64,000 nucleotides of DNA from assembly GCA_016617855.1 (NCBI GenBank), contig JAECUM010004307.1, positions 43,503-107,502 of the forward strand, in the 5' to 3' direction. The notes beneath the pieces are model-generated. The model searched no databases. It was not told where the DNA came from and was given only the letters and a program-made list of their open reading frames with translations. The translations under genes were made by a program, and so were the position numbers. Of the stretch, positions 1-12,600 are shown piece by piece. The stretch is from Megalonaias nervosa (taxonomy: Eukaryota; Mollusca; Bivalvia; Unionida; Unionidae). Numbering within the stretch: position 1 is the first letter of the stretch; each line of letters starts with the position of its first letter.

Positions 1-2590
1 TTAAAATTTATTGATTTACAAAACTTGTTGGGTTTGCTTATTTCTGTTACTTAGTTTAATACCATAAAGTAGTAGCACTGAATTAAATTTTTTTCGCCTT
101 CCTCTATAAGCACAATAAGGTGTGCAATTCAATTATCGCACATTGAAATATTAAATAAAATCTGATCTTTCGTAAGCTATTTGTATTTCTTGTGCACTGA
201 TTTAACATAAAAACCATATAAGTTTGCAACACAGAACTTTGTCACAGACACGGCAATAATGACCAGCGTCCTTGCAGACTACATGGTTTATAGAGAACGG
301 GACAACCAGATTTCAATTTTGCTGCAGTAGTCTCCAGTAGAAATTCATTTAATCAGGTTTGTTGATCTTCAAAACAAGTGTAGCATTTATACTCCTAAGA
401 CTTCCAATCAGATGTTTCAATATCCTTTCTGATGTTTGAATGTGTGCAGTATATTTTGAAATATAAGAGTGAAACATTAACATGTAATGCAAAATTATAT
501 TATCTTCAACTACATTATAAGTTAAAGCAATTGTACTTTCTTGACAATACCTCAGTCAATAGTGTCGAGTCAAATATATATATATATATATTTAACAAAA
601 ATAAATACTAGTATTTTCTAACTGCAGCTACATTAGAATCAATAATAATTTCATAGTACTGCTAATGGTTGAGGCAATATTCTGTAGTCAAATATTTATT
701 TAGTGAAACCATGCCTTGCTGCATCCAGAAGAAATTAATTCAGCCTGAGCGGTCTTGTAATGATTTTAATAAGAACAATAATAATTGTAATAATTTTAAA
801 GATCTTTAAAATAATCTTAGTTAGTGCTGGCAAATGATATTAATTTTTTTGAAATATTTTTTTGTATCTCTATATGGGATTTTAAAATGCAAACAAATAA
901 TGTGTCAGTTATCTCAATATATTTACTACTTTCCATCGAATGAGTGTGTGCTGAATCAATGAAGAGTAGTACCCCTGCAGTAACTCTGCAAAATATGTCT
1001 AAATTGTTCTTAACCTTGCAATTTGCTCACCATCTTCTTAAATTGTAGCTTAGTACTAAGTTTCGGGGGAATTATTCAAACTGTAATTGCTTCAATGTTC
1101 ACAAGCCATTAAGGTATTTAGGTCCATGAAGGGCAATATATTCCTACAAAATTATACTCATAGACTCTTTTATAAAAATAACTCTTCATCATAAATTGTA
1201 ATAAATCATTTTACAAAAATTTGCTGCCGCAGTATTTTACAAGCGATTCCATTCTAGGTCAATCATGAGTAATATTCAAAAAGGAGTGCTAATCACCGAA
1301 CTCTATTTAAACTATTTTTAGGAAAGAATTTAAAATATTTTGTTTCACGGGATTAAAAAAAAAATGATTTTTCGATTTTTAAAAGTTTTTATATTTTAAG
1401 AAAGCCGGGGATCTTTGCTTTAAAAAGGTCAAAATTGACTCATCATTAAGACTAAGATCTTTATAAAAATGAAGTCTGAAAGCAATTTGGTGGAAACAAA
1501 ATTAGAATGCCTGGTTGATTACACTCGACTATTGTTTGTGGAACATTGGTCAAATGTTGTTGATTAACCAATTTGTCCAGTCAATTATTGCTTAAAGTTT
1601 TTACGTAGATTCGGCTTCAATCAAACAATGGAAACTACAGTCAATGAGTGTTCTTTTGATCGCAGATAGGTTCAATAATCTTTTAAGCTGATAAGGTGGC
1701 ATGAATAGGAAATACAGGGTAAGTGTGTCACTGATTTCCTTCTTTCAGCTGAAGCAACAAAAGGTTTGGAGAATTTATTTATTTTTTATAAACAACTGAA
1801 AACATATAGAATGCTAGGGAGTTAAAGTTTTTACTAAATATTGCAGTGTACCCTGGGTTAAGCGGTGACAACACGTAGGAAACATGAAATTTCATTCCAA
1901 AACGCAGATGAACAAGATTTCTTCTTGCTTAAAGTGTTTTTGTGTCTACCTGACGACACTAGTGCTCACAACCTTCCATTTCAAAAGAAACTAGATTTTT
2001 AAAAAAATATATTTTTCTAATCTGTGTGTATGTTTGTATGCAGAATGTCCTGAATGCACTGTACAAGTTAATACTTTTCTAGATCGGGATTACCCATTTT
2101 GAAGAATATACATGGGTCAGTTAGGAAGATTTTTTGTTGTTGAGAGGTATGTTTGTTTTCAAACCTAATTTATACAACTATAAAATAATCTAATACGAAT
2201 ATTTAAAAAATACCAGCTTTTAATTAATACGAATACTTTTATATATGTTTAGTGCGGACATAACGAAGAATTCAAACTGAAATATGTATTAGAATCAGAT
2301 ATGTTTAGATTCAAACACGCAATGTATATTTGTAATCGTTGAAGTTGAGTGCACATTATTTGTTAATCGTATCGCCAGCATCAATCTTCAGGACAGTCCA
2401 ATTAGGATATTACACACTTAAAGTTCGTCGGAATCACGTGACATTGTGTAAAATCCTCTTTAAAGAGTGTTGAAGATATTCAACAATTTTGTTTGCTACC
2501 TGGATAACGTCTCATGCAGATATTTAAATATATATCTGCATTTTGAGCAAAGCCAGAAAACAGTAGAAAACAAAGACAAATTAATCATAG
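1..2590. other. AT-rich non-coding DNA, no gene seen
   Basis: No open frame with recognisable protein similarity and no convincing exon with both splice borders was found. There is a short (AT)n run near 573-590. The region is upstream of the peroxidase gene and could hold its untranslated first exon or distant control sites, but nothing in the sequence identifies these. Confidence 0.5.
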
Positions 2591-2594
2591 GTAA

Positions 2595-2597
<3 letters not shown>

Positions 2598-2668
<71 letters not shown>

Positions 2669-2694
2669 TTGTTTGTGTGGCTGGCTGTCTCTCT

Positions 2695-2738
<44 letters not shown>
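2598..2738. repeat. Compound microsatellite (CT)n-(AT)n-(GT)n
   Basis: Three pure dinucleotide runs follow one another, CT then AT then GT. The 94-codon open frame across it only translates these runs and is not a gene. Confidence 0.95.
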
Positions 2739-3359
2739 TTCATCGGTCTAGATGCGTCTATCATTGTTATATTAGGATACTTTAAATATGACGATATTTA
2801 TCATCTTTAAATCGATAATTTTTGTTGTCCGAGTGTAATTTAAAATGTTTCGTGTAGTGTTTAAAAATTAAAATCTATGTATATATTTGATGTTTGCCAA
2901 GTCTTTCATATATGAATGTCCAAGCGTCTCTAGGAGGTAAAGTTAACCATCAGACCGTCAAAGAAAACTTACCCTAGGAACGTTCCGGTTCTTTCCGCGC
3001 TTACTGTTTGCGTGGGTTGCTATTTTCAGAACCACAATTTGTGTTCGGATTTTACACTCACCAATTTCTTCGTTCTAAAGCAGAGTAGATACACGAACCT
3101 TTGCATAAAGTATATTAAATTCGAGATTTCGAGTATAAAGGGGCCATGAAACAAAACTCATGAGTTCAATAAGCGAAAAAATTGGAAAAAGGAGTTCTAA
3201 TTTCCTGCCATTCGGGAGCTAAATAGCCAAACGAAACCAACGCATATACACAAACAGCCACGTGAACTGGGGCTGTTTCTTCCATTAACATGTCGCCCAG
3301 TCCTTACACTTCTCATGAATGACATTGATGCTGACACTTTTAGATCTTCTTGTCGAACC

Positions 3360-3689
3360 GAACACGAACACGAATCACATTTTTCATTTAGATTTTCCAT
3401 GCGCCAAATTTTATAGCGCATGCGCATGACGTCACAAATATGACGTCATTCGTGTTCGTGCTTCCCGTTTACATCAATGTCCTTCGTTCAAAGTGTTACA
3501 CACACATTACTATAAATAGCACCCGCTTTAATACACTCATTAAACCTAACTGCTCTCTATAGACAAGCCATCAGCCAATCAGCAGTACTAAAAAGAGCAA
3601 CTATAAAAAATCAGCCACTGTTTCGTAGGCTGATGGCTTATTTGGCGCATGGAAAATCTAAATCAAAAATGTGATTCGCGTTCGTGTTC
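3360..3689. repeat. Inverted repeat, ~49-bp arms, around a promoter-like core
   Basis: The left arm 3360-3408 and right arm 3641-3689 are reverse complements with only a few mismatches; the shared core is 'atttagattttccatgcgcc'. The loop of about 230 bp holds the tandem TGACGTCA sites and the GCGCATGCGC palindrome. The arrangement resembles a MITE or an inverted duplication of a promoter edge. No clear target-site duplication was found, so the mobile-element reading is tentative. Confidence 0.6.
3416..3448. promoter_or_regulatory. NRF-1-like palindrome plus two perfect CRE sites
   Basis: GCGCATGCGC (3416-3425) matches the core of the NRF-1 palindrome. Two perfect TGACGTCA cAMP-response elements follow at 3427-3434 and 3441-3448, fourteen bases apart. 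This cluster is typical of an animal promoter, but no gene start is recognisable next to it. The motifs are seen directly; activity is inferred. Confidence 0.5.
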
Positions 3690-3699
3690 AGCTTGTTCA

Positions 3700-4250
3700 A
3701 TTCCCCATTCACTCCATGTTAAATTTCCCATGTTAAATTCCCCTTGACGCAATTTTGACTGGGATTTCCATTGACGCTAAAGTGGCCCAGGGAGATCTTG
3801 TGATGCTAATTCCCACTGACGCTATAAATTTTGACGCCAAAGTGGCCCAGGAGGTCTTGTAATGCTAATTCCCATTGACGCTAAAGTGGCCCTGTAATTC
3901 CATGTTAAAGTCCCATTGTCGCCAAAGTGCCGGCCCTGTATTCCCCATGTTAAAGTCCCATTGTCACTATAGTGGATATACCATTCACTCCATGTTAAAT
4001 TTCCCATCTTCAATTCCCATTAACGCCAAAGTGGCCCACCCATGTTAAATTCCCATTGACGCCAATTTTGATACACAACTTTTTAACATTAAAGTCCTCT
4101 TGACGCTTAAGTGTCCCAATCCCTAGTCACTATGTTCAATTCCCCATTCACTCTTTGTTAAATTTCCCCATGTTAAATTCCCCTTGACGCCAAAGTGGAT
4201 ATGCCCATTTTTAACATTATGGTCCCCTTGACGCTAAAGTGGCCCACTAT
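3700..4250. repeat. Degenerate minisatellite ('cccattgacgctaaagtggcc')
   Basis: Variants of 'ttcccattgacgccaaagtg' and 'ccatgttaaattccc' alternate about a dozen times with irregular spacing. The short minus-strand open frames across it are translations of the repeat. Confidence 0.85.
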
Positions 4251-4259
4251 ACTACACAC

Positions 4260-5260
4260 GCTTCCTGCTAATCCCATGTTAGAATTTGTACAGCTAACAA
4301 GAACAGTGATAATTGTTACCAATCTTTTCTCATAATAATACTGGAAATAGAAGAAACAAAACTCGGAAGTACTTTTTCTTTGTCTAGCCTCCATTAGAAC
4401 TTATTACTCTAATATTTCAAGTTGAAATTCCCCGACATACTAGCGAACAATTATCAAATACTGCTTACCCCTTACTGAGTTTTTATGTTACAGAAATGCT
4501 CATTTTGACAAAGGAAGAACAAAAACTGTTCTAATGTAGTAACTATTCTTCATCAATATTTATTGTAAAAATAGCAAACTTATAAAGGCCACGTACATGG
4601 ACATACATTTAGCAGCGACAATGCATGCTTCATGGCTGGATGGTATGTTGTATACAGTGTTACTTAATACACAAATGCCATTATTACTATTTCAAACGGT
4701 ACAATACAGTCTGCATGTTAAAGGCATCCTAAAGCTTTGGACAACATGGTGTTCTCAAATAGCTGTCTCGGCAGTAGTTTGTGGCGCAACAGTCAACGCA
4801 AGCTATTGTTGGATAAAATTTAAAAAAATTTCTATGTGAATCTTTATTTGTACTGATAATCACTAATGTCTGTCGCTTACCGAGCAGAACGTTGCGCGTT
4901 GCTGTTCAGCTTTACTTGGTAAACGCTACCAACTTAATTTGTATACCATTTCACTGACGTGCTAAAAATTTCCGAGAAAACGTTTCCCAAGTAAGTTTTG
5001 ATCGGATATGTATATTCTTGAAGCTTGTTCAGTAATCTTTGTAACGTTTGAATTAAGTGTATAATTATTATTATTCTTAGATTCATTGATTTTGGTTTCA
5101 CTAAAGCAAAACAAAATGGAAATAGATATTTTGTTTACGTTCTTGTTTTTGTAACTGTTATGTGTCGTCCGGATTGAAAAAGGAACACGTAAATCTCGAA
5201 AGCGCCTCGTCAGTTTCTCTGACCTGCTACAATGTACTTTGTCATGTTTGCATCCACCCC
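4260..5260. other. Non-coding stretch, no gene recognised
   Basis: It holds one 80-codon + strand open frame (4597-4839) that resembles nothing I know and has no splice context. Nothing else is supported. Confidence 0.4.
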
Positions 5261-5270
5261 GTCCACTTTT

Positions 5271-5271
5271 C

Positions 5272-5302
<31 letters not shown>

Positions 5303-5317
5303 GTCTGTCTCTCTCTC

Positions 5318-5388
<71 letters not shown>
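5271..5388. repeat. Compound microsatellite (CTGT)n-(CT)n-(AT)n
   Basis: CTGT and CT runs pass into a pure AT run of about 65 bases. Four overlapping open frames on both strands here are repeat translations. Confidence 0.95.
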
Positions 5389-5392
<4 letters not shown>

Positions 5393-6109
5393 ATAACTTA
5401 GTACGCGGAGGGAAAAAAAATAGTATTTTAAAAAGAACCATTTTTTAATCATGGAGAAAATAGAATTGAAAACACGTGCATGAATACATGAGATAAAATA
5501 CAGTAATGATGAAAATTGGAAAGAAATATAATGTTAGATGCAAGTTAGATACTACATGGCTAAATTTGATAAAACTTGAAGGTGTTAGTGAAGTGAAGAT
5601 GATTCAGAATTTGACCGTGTTATATTTGATTTCCGTAATCCCAGACAACAGAACGCTAGCCCAAATTGTATCCACATACTCTAAACCGAACAACGAGTGA
5701 ACTAAAAAATACATTATCCTTCTGAAAGAATCCGATGGTCATATAAAACTTTCGAAATAGCTTGGAAGTCTACATAATATAGAAATTGGATTCTCCCTGA
5801 TGCAGGATAATCTCCAGTATTATGTCTGACACCAAATGCAATAAAATGGCGAGGTTTAACTACAAAAGATTGATTAAAAACACTTCTACCTTAAGAACTA
5901 GACCGAATAGCTGCGTGTCTTCTGGAGGAGAACGATTTAATAGAAAAGTACATTGTTGATATAAAACAAGTATATCCCACAGCATAACATCATCTTGGAG
6001 GAGTTTCCATCATCTTAGATATAATTACTCCTCACATCGAAATTAATCTCCTTATTAGACTACATGTATGCCTTTCGTGTGTCCATACACAAAGTGTACT
6101 GACCAATAC

Positions 6110-6850
6110 TAATCCTCCCAGCACCATCCTTGACCCTCCTACTGAACAGTTGTCAGCATTGAACACAATCAATTTTACTTGACCATCCTACTGGACAGTT
6201 ACCTGCACTGCTCACAATTTTACCTTGACCATCCTACTGGACTGTTACCAGTACTGCACACAATCTTATTTTATCTTGACCATGCTACTGGGCTGTTACC
6301 AGCAATGCTCACAATCAATTTAATCTTGACCCTTCTACTAGACAGTTAGCAGCACTACACACAATAAATTGTATCTTGACCATCCTACTGGACATTTACC
6401 AGCACTGTGCACAGTCTTATTTTGGCCATCTTACTGAACAATTACCAGTACTGCACACAACTTTATCTTGACCATCTTACTGGAGAGTTACCAGCACTCC
6501 AGTCAGTCAATCGTATCTGTCGTACAGAATATTTATCAGTACGCCAAACATTCAGCCTTATCTATCTTACTGAGCAGTTATCAGCACTGCACACAATCTA
6601 TCTTCCAGGCACTCCAGTCAATCAATCTTAACTTGATCATCCTGCACTACAATCAATCGCTCTCATCGTGCCCATCTTACTGAACAGTTACCAACACTCC
6701 AATCAATTGATCTTATCGTTCCCATCTTGCTTAACAGTTTACCAGCACTCCAATCAATCAATCGTATTCGTCTTTCAGAACATTTACCAGCACTCCAGTC
6801 AGTCAATTTTATCTTGACCATCTTACGGAACAGTTACCAGCCGAGTGTGT
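6110..6850. repeat. Minisatellite, ~50-57-bp unit ('cttgaccatcctactggaca')
   Basis: About fourteen diverged copies of a unit reading roughly 'cttgaccatcctactggaca' then 'gttaccagcactgcacacaa' are arranged head to tail, upstream of the first coding exon of the peroxidase. The open frames 6407-6631 and 6468-6683 follow from the absence of stops in some frames of the unit. Confidence 0.85.
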
Positions 6851-7238
6851 TATACATGGCAACATTAACAGCCACCATAGACTTTGGAGAAAAACAGCGA
6901 GAAAGGAAAGAAAATAATATACTTTAAAAGAAAACACAATTTTTGTCAATGTTTTGATAATCTGTTGTAGCTACCTTCATGCTGCCATAGTATTATGATG
7001 ACGAACTATTTGATGGTGACCACTTTCAAGTATACTTCAAAAATTACGCTCCCAAACCACATGGAATAGGCCAGAGATAGAAACACACGAAGGCATATTG
7101 GGAAACGCTTCAGTCTATCTGCAAATCCAATATATATCTTACATGATTACTTACTTCAAATTTGTGAAGAAACTCACATTACTTCTAATCGAAAATCGTT
7201 GCTTAAAATAATCCATACTACTGCTACTACAACAACAG

Positions 7239-7239
7239 C

Positions 7240-7286
<47 letters not shown>
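7239..7286. repeat. (ATT)n microsatellite at the splice acceptor of exon 1
   Basis: About sixteen ATT units end in 'acag', which directly precedes the first peroxidase coding exon. The repeat therefore stands in for the usual pyrimidine tract. Confidence 0.9.
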
Positions 7287-7287
<1 letters not shown>

Positions 7288-7289
7288 AG

Positions 7290-7446
7290 ATGTCCATACA
7301 CTCCTTATTGTGCTTGTTGGTGGCGGTGTTGGTGGTGTATACGGTCCAAGCCAAGATTCCCTGACGCAGTCTAGAGAACGCCGTCCAGAAAGCGATGAAA
7401 ACCCAGGGCTTAAGACATGAACAAAACCAGCAACTCATTGAAAATG
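7290..7446 (+). CDS. Peroxidase exon 1: start codon and signal peptide, in-frame TGA
   Basis: The ATG is the first codon after the acceptor 'attacag'. It opens a hydrophobic leader ([20 protein letters not shown], then Ala-Lys) typical of a signal peptide, with likely cleavage after the Ala. Three codons after that Ala comes TGA (7362-7364), then 27 more clean codons starting [12 protein letters not shown] and the donor 'G|gtaatt' in phase 1. A CGA to TGA change is the simplest origin of the stop. A 5' untranslated exon must lie upstream and was not found. Confidence 0.7.
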
Positions 7447-8623
7447 GTAATTAACTTCATTTAAACTATGTTTGAGGGAAAGTTGGGAGAGGAGGATGGG
7501 GGTCGTCTGAAAAAAGAAACAATTTTAGGCAAACGAACCACCTCTTTCAAACTCGAATCCTCTTAGAAAAGACTTGGTTCCGTCCATCATTCAAACGAGT
7601 TAGATATTGTAATTTTCCCAAAAGATACGTTGATAGATCAGGACGCTAGAGCTTGTAACATTACAAAACGATTGAAAGTATTTTATTTTTGTTTAGTAGT
7701 ACACGCCTATTGTCAGAGATCAGGTATAGTAGCTATTTGTGGATTATTCCTAATTTTATTTCTTTCTTACAGGGTGCGTTACAATTTTAAAAAACTTTTT
7801 ACTTACTTTCCTTAAATAAATATAAAGTTCTAAAATTATTTAATCCTTCATGATTAATGTTATCCAGCATAAATTGGAATGTGTTTTGTCATTGAATGGA
7901 TTTTATCTCATTACAACTCCTAATTTATTTATTTATTTATTTATTTATTTATTCCACTTTCAGATAGGTTATCTAATGATGGGCCAGATGGTTTTCTGCT
8001 GCACTTTCACGGACAAAGTTCACAATCTCCAGAGATAAGCAATGAGGCGAACCAGATATTAGACACAGCACAGATTTTACTAGATTAGTAAGCTTTCACA
8101 AAATTAGTACTCAATATATATAGAACGGCTTATAGCTAAATTATGGGGTCGACAAAAGGCGAGAATGACTGATTATATAAAAAGTGTTACTTAAAAAAGA
8201 CATCATACATGCAGTGCGATCAGAAAACAGACCTAATTTCGCTAATTTGAATTCAGTTAACAGTGCACCATCTTTGTTATCTCTCACGACACCTTGTGAC
8301 GCCAATCGTTTTGCGGGCTCCGGTGGCCTAGTGGTTAGAGCGTCCCCCTCGGATGCGGGAGGTCGGGGGTTCGATCCCCCCGGCCGAGTCATACCAAAGA
8401 CTTACAGAAATGGTACTAACAGCTGCCTCGCTTGGCGCTCAGCATTAAGAAATTAGTGTTAGGACTGCTCGGACTGGTGTCAGGATAATGTGACTGGGTG
8501 GAACATCATGCTACATGTCTGCGGCATGATGTCCCAGTGCTAGACATCACTGTAAACTGCCACACTGTAGACATCTTAGCGATATGACTGAAATTTTTTT
8601 AAAGCTACGTTAAAAAATCCAAA

Positions 8624-8668
<45 letters not shown>

Positions 8669-9618
8669 CACACACACACACACACACACACATTTTGCGG
8701 GCAACAGGATATGGCTTGGCGGGCCGCATGTGACCCACGGCCCGTGCGTTTGAGATTTCTGATCTATACCAACGTCTTACACCATAATAATAAGCCCCAC
8801 CCACCTTTGTGATTTCCGACCAAAATGTGCAAACCCCTGATTAAAAATGCCCATTAGAAGCTAAAACAATGTAAAAATTGCAGTAATTTCTGCACTCCAA
8901 CGCCCATCCCTTTTGGAAAAAAAGCATATGGCAGGCTTTACAAGCCAATCTTAAGAAATTATTGCATATATGGGAAAAAGGGACAAAATAAAAATAAATA
9001 AATGTCTATAAACGGAACTCGTATCTATAAATAAGGCGATCAAGTTTTGACGAAATAATTGCGATCAACTGTACGTGCTACAATTACTTAATTAGACCCT
9101 GTAATTATTAGCTTTGTTATCTGCCGTTATGGTATTCAAAAGCTTTGGTAGGTGGATCGTCTTTGTGTATTTAAAGCGTCCTCCTCGGATGCGGGAGGTC
9201 GCGGGTTCGAACCCCGGCCGAGTCATACCAAATACATAAAAATGGTACTAACAGCTGCCTCGCTAGGCGCTCGGCATTAAGAGGTTAGTGTTAGGCAGGG
9301 CCGACAAGGGGGTGGGGGAACGGGGCCCGAACCCATATGGGGCTAGGGCTGAATAACACTTTTTATAAAAGAAAAATTTTGTTTGAACAAGAACTAGGAG
9401 AGTCCCGGGTTCTTCTTACCCCAGGGTCCGTGATCGCTCTCTGCGGCCCTGGTGTTAGGACTGGTTGGTCTGGTGTCAGGATAATGTGACTGATTGGGGT
9501 ATCATGCTACAAGTCTGCGGCACGATGCTGTAGTGCTAGACATCAAGATAAACTGCCACACTGCAGACATCGTAGCGATATGACTAGAAAAGTATTAAAA
9601 CTAAGTTAAAAATCCAAA

Positions 9619-9678
<60 letters not shown>

Positions 9679-12600
9679 CCCGGAATAACGCTCATGTAAT
9701 ATTGGTCCTCTTGACAATTTTAGGTACCAACATTTGCACTGTTTTATTTTTCAGAGGATTCACCATTGAGGAAGTGACAAGTGACACAACAGCTGCTGAT
9801 ATTAGGCCATAGGACACAATTAATTTTACTATATATTCTCTACATTTGTTTCTCAGCACTGAACTCTCCACTGTGTGACAATCAATACAAATCATATATT
9901 AATGTAAAATACCTTCAAAGATGACTTCACGGTGAAGTTCTTGTCAAGGGTTGACCTGCTTATTTTTGAGAGGCTGAATTGTAAACAAAACACCATGCAA
10001 TGGAACACAGATTTCACTTCCGGATCATCACCAAGGCCTTATTACTCACTGTGCACTGCCGCCCAAATACACACAGACAACCGCACCATAAGCTCATATT
10101 CTCAAAAATAAACAATTACCTTTAAATCCCTACCAAAAATGCACCAATAAAACTCTTCTATCACCACCAAAATGAGAGAGGAAAAAATGTTCTAAAAATA
10201 GACTAGAACTACATTCGTGGGTACTGAACTGGAAACACTAATTGTGACCCGATTCCATTAGAGAGATTTTATTGGCTGCTGGGGTCGGCCAGGAACCCCA
10301 AAATCTCCAATGTAACCCCAACAGCCCCTACAGAACATTGAGCGGTTCATGTAATAACCTCGATCATCCGGAATGGGGTAAAAGTTTTCGATTTCAGCGC
10401 AGAATGCTCACTCCAGCCTACGAGAAAGGTAAGTTATGAATTTTAGTTTCATTTTACACGATACAGTTATTAAGTTTAATTAGATTTTACGTGATAGTTC
10501 TTATATTTCGATCATCATAAATCTACAATACGTTCATGTAACTGTTCTTACAAGCAGAAGATGACGTCTTCTAACTTTAGCGAGGTTGTCTTGTATTATT
10601 TTCACGTAAGTCATACATGATTATGTTGTATGAAATTCATTATGTTTGTTGATGTTCATGTTAGCGTGGATTACCTCCTCTCTGAGTGTGAAATCGAAGA
10701 CCAGAGGATTCTTGATAATTACCTAATAATCAGGCAATAAGTTAGTTATTGACATCGGCAAACCTTGTATTAATGAGGCTTTACGTGCAATTTTCTGACA
10801 AAAAATTCAAACTTTAATATACTTAAATGGTAGAACACCAACTTTTACCGCAGTTAAAAGAAACGGTCCAAAATTTTTTCTTTTTTTTTCAGTTAGTAAT
10901 AGCCTACATACTTACCTTTGGATGACATTATTTCTTACAAGAGATAATTCTAAATAATACGGAAGTCACCTTCCACTCTTTTTGTTCCTAGATGGCGCTG
11001 TTGTACTAAGGCCGTTCCAGGCTGATTCTCTGTTCAACGTCATTGCTGAATTTCAGAACTTTGACACATGGAACTAGTGCACACATGCAAACAGTAGAAA
11101 TAATGCGTACTTTCTCGTTTCGGTGATTCGGTTAAAATATCTGATGCATCTCAGTAAGTCAACAAAAAGACAGATTGATTTTCGGGGCATATTAGTAAAA
11201 GTTATTTACATTACGCACTATGTTTGATATACTCCTCACAGTAGGGCTTTACTGATAATCATTATTTTTGCGATCAGCATAATAATGTTGTCTACTTTCT
11301 ACAAGTAATTATTATCATTATTATTATTATTATTAGTAGTAGTAGTAGTTGTAGTTGTAGTAGTAGCAACGACAACAGCAGTAGTAGTAATAGTAGTAGT
11401 AGCAGTAGTAGAAGTAGTTAATTATTTTCAGGCTCCATTGGAACACCGCGTGCTACCGGAATAAATGGTAGACCATTACCCAATCCCCGAACGGTCAGCA
11501 ATGTTGTCCACAGCAACACCAAAGGTGTCACTGCCAACTCATCCATCATCACCCTTAACACTTTCCAGTTTGGACAATTTCTTGACCATGATCTCATCTC
11601 TACGCCCTTTATAAGAGGTATGTACGACACTTAATTAAGTACGTGAATATGGGATATGAAGCCATATAGGGTCGTATGATCGCCTGTTCCATAAATTATA
11701 TATTGAACGTCAAGCTTCTTACTTCGAACCACAGACTGCTTATTTGAAACATGCACGGAACATTAAGTGGCCTTCTTACTTCATACATTTTACTTCGAAA
11801 TTCGGATTTCAAATAAACTTCAAACTTGAGACTTTGCTATAAACACTCAAAATTTCCTGACAACCTAAGGCTACCCACCCTGCTATGAACCAAAATTTAT
11901 ATGAAAACCTAGGCCACTAGCACTTTAAAATTTTCATAAAAACCACTCATCCTCCTATTAAAAAAAAAAAAATCGCAAATTGGCAGTACCATATAATGGA
12001 ATTGGAGTACTATGATGGAATTGGCAGTACTATATGATGGAATTAGCAATTTTATATGTACAATATGATGGAATTGGCAGTACTATATGATGGAATTAGC
12101 TGTACTCTATATATTATGATGAAATTGGCGGTAATATTATATACTATATGATGGAATTGGCAGTACTATGGAATTGGCAGTACAATATGACAGAATTGGC
12201 AGTATTATATGTATTATGATGGAATTGGCAGTACTATATGATGGAAATGGCAGTACTATGGAATTGGCAGTACAATATGATAGAACTAGCAGTACTATAT
12301 GTATTATGATGGAATTGGCAGTACTATATGATGGAAATGGCAGTACCATATAATAGAATTACATCACTATATGATGGTATTGACAGTTCTATATGTATTA
12401 TGATGGAATTGGCAGTACTATATGATGGAAATGGCAGTACCATATAATAGAATTACATCACTATATGATGGTATTGGCAGTTCTATATGTATTATGATGG
12501 AATTAACAGAACAATAGGTATTGAATTATATAATTGGCAGTACTATAGGATGGAAATGGCAGAACCATATAATGGAATTATAGTACTATATGATGGAATT

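Noticed and set aside
5162..5452. Several overlapping open frames around 5.2-5.4 kb
   Set aside because: They consist of the CTGT/CT/AT microsatellite and its flanks.
8313..8395. A true tRNA gene
   Set aside because: The A and B boxes are the head of a SINE with a conserved non-tRNA body and CA tail, repeated elsewhere in the window.
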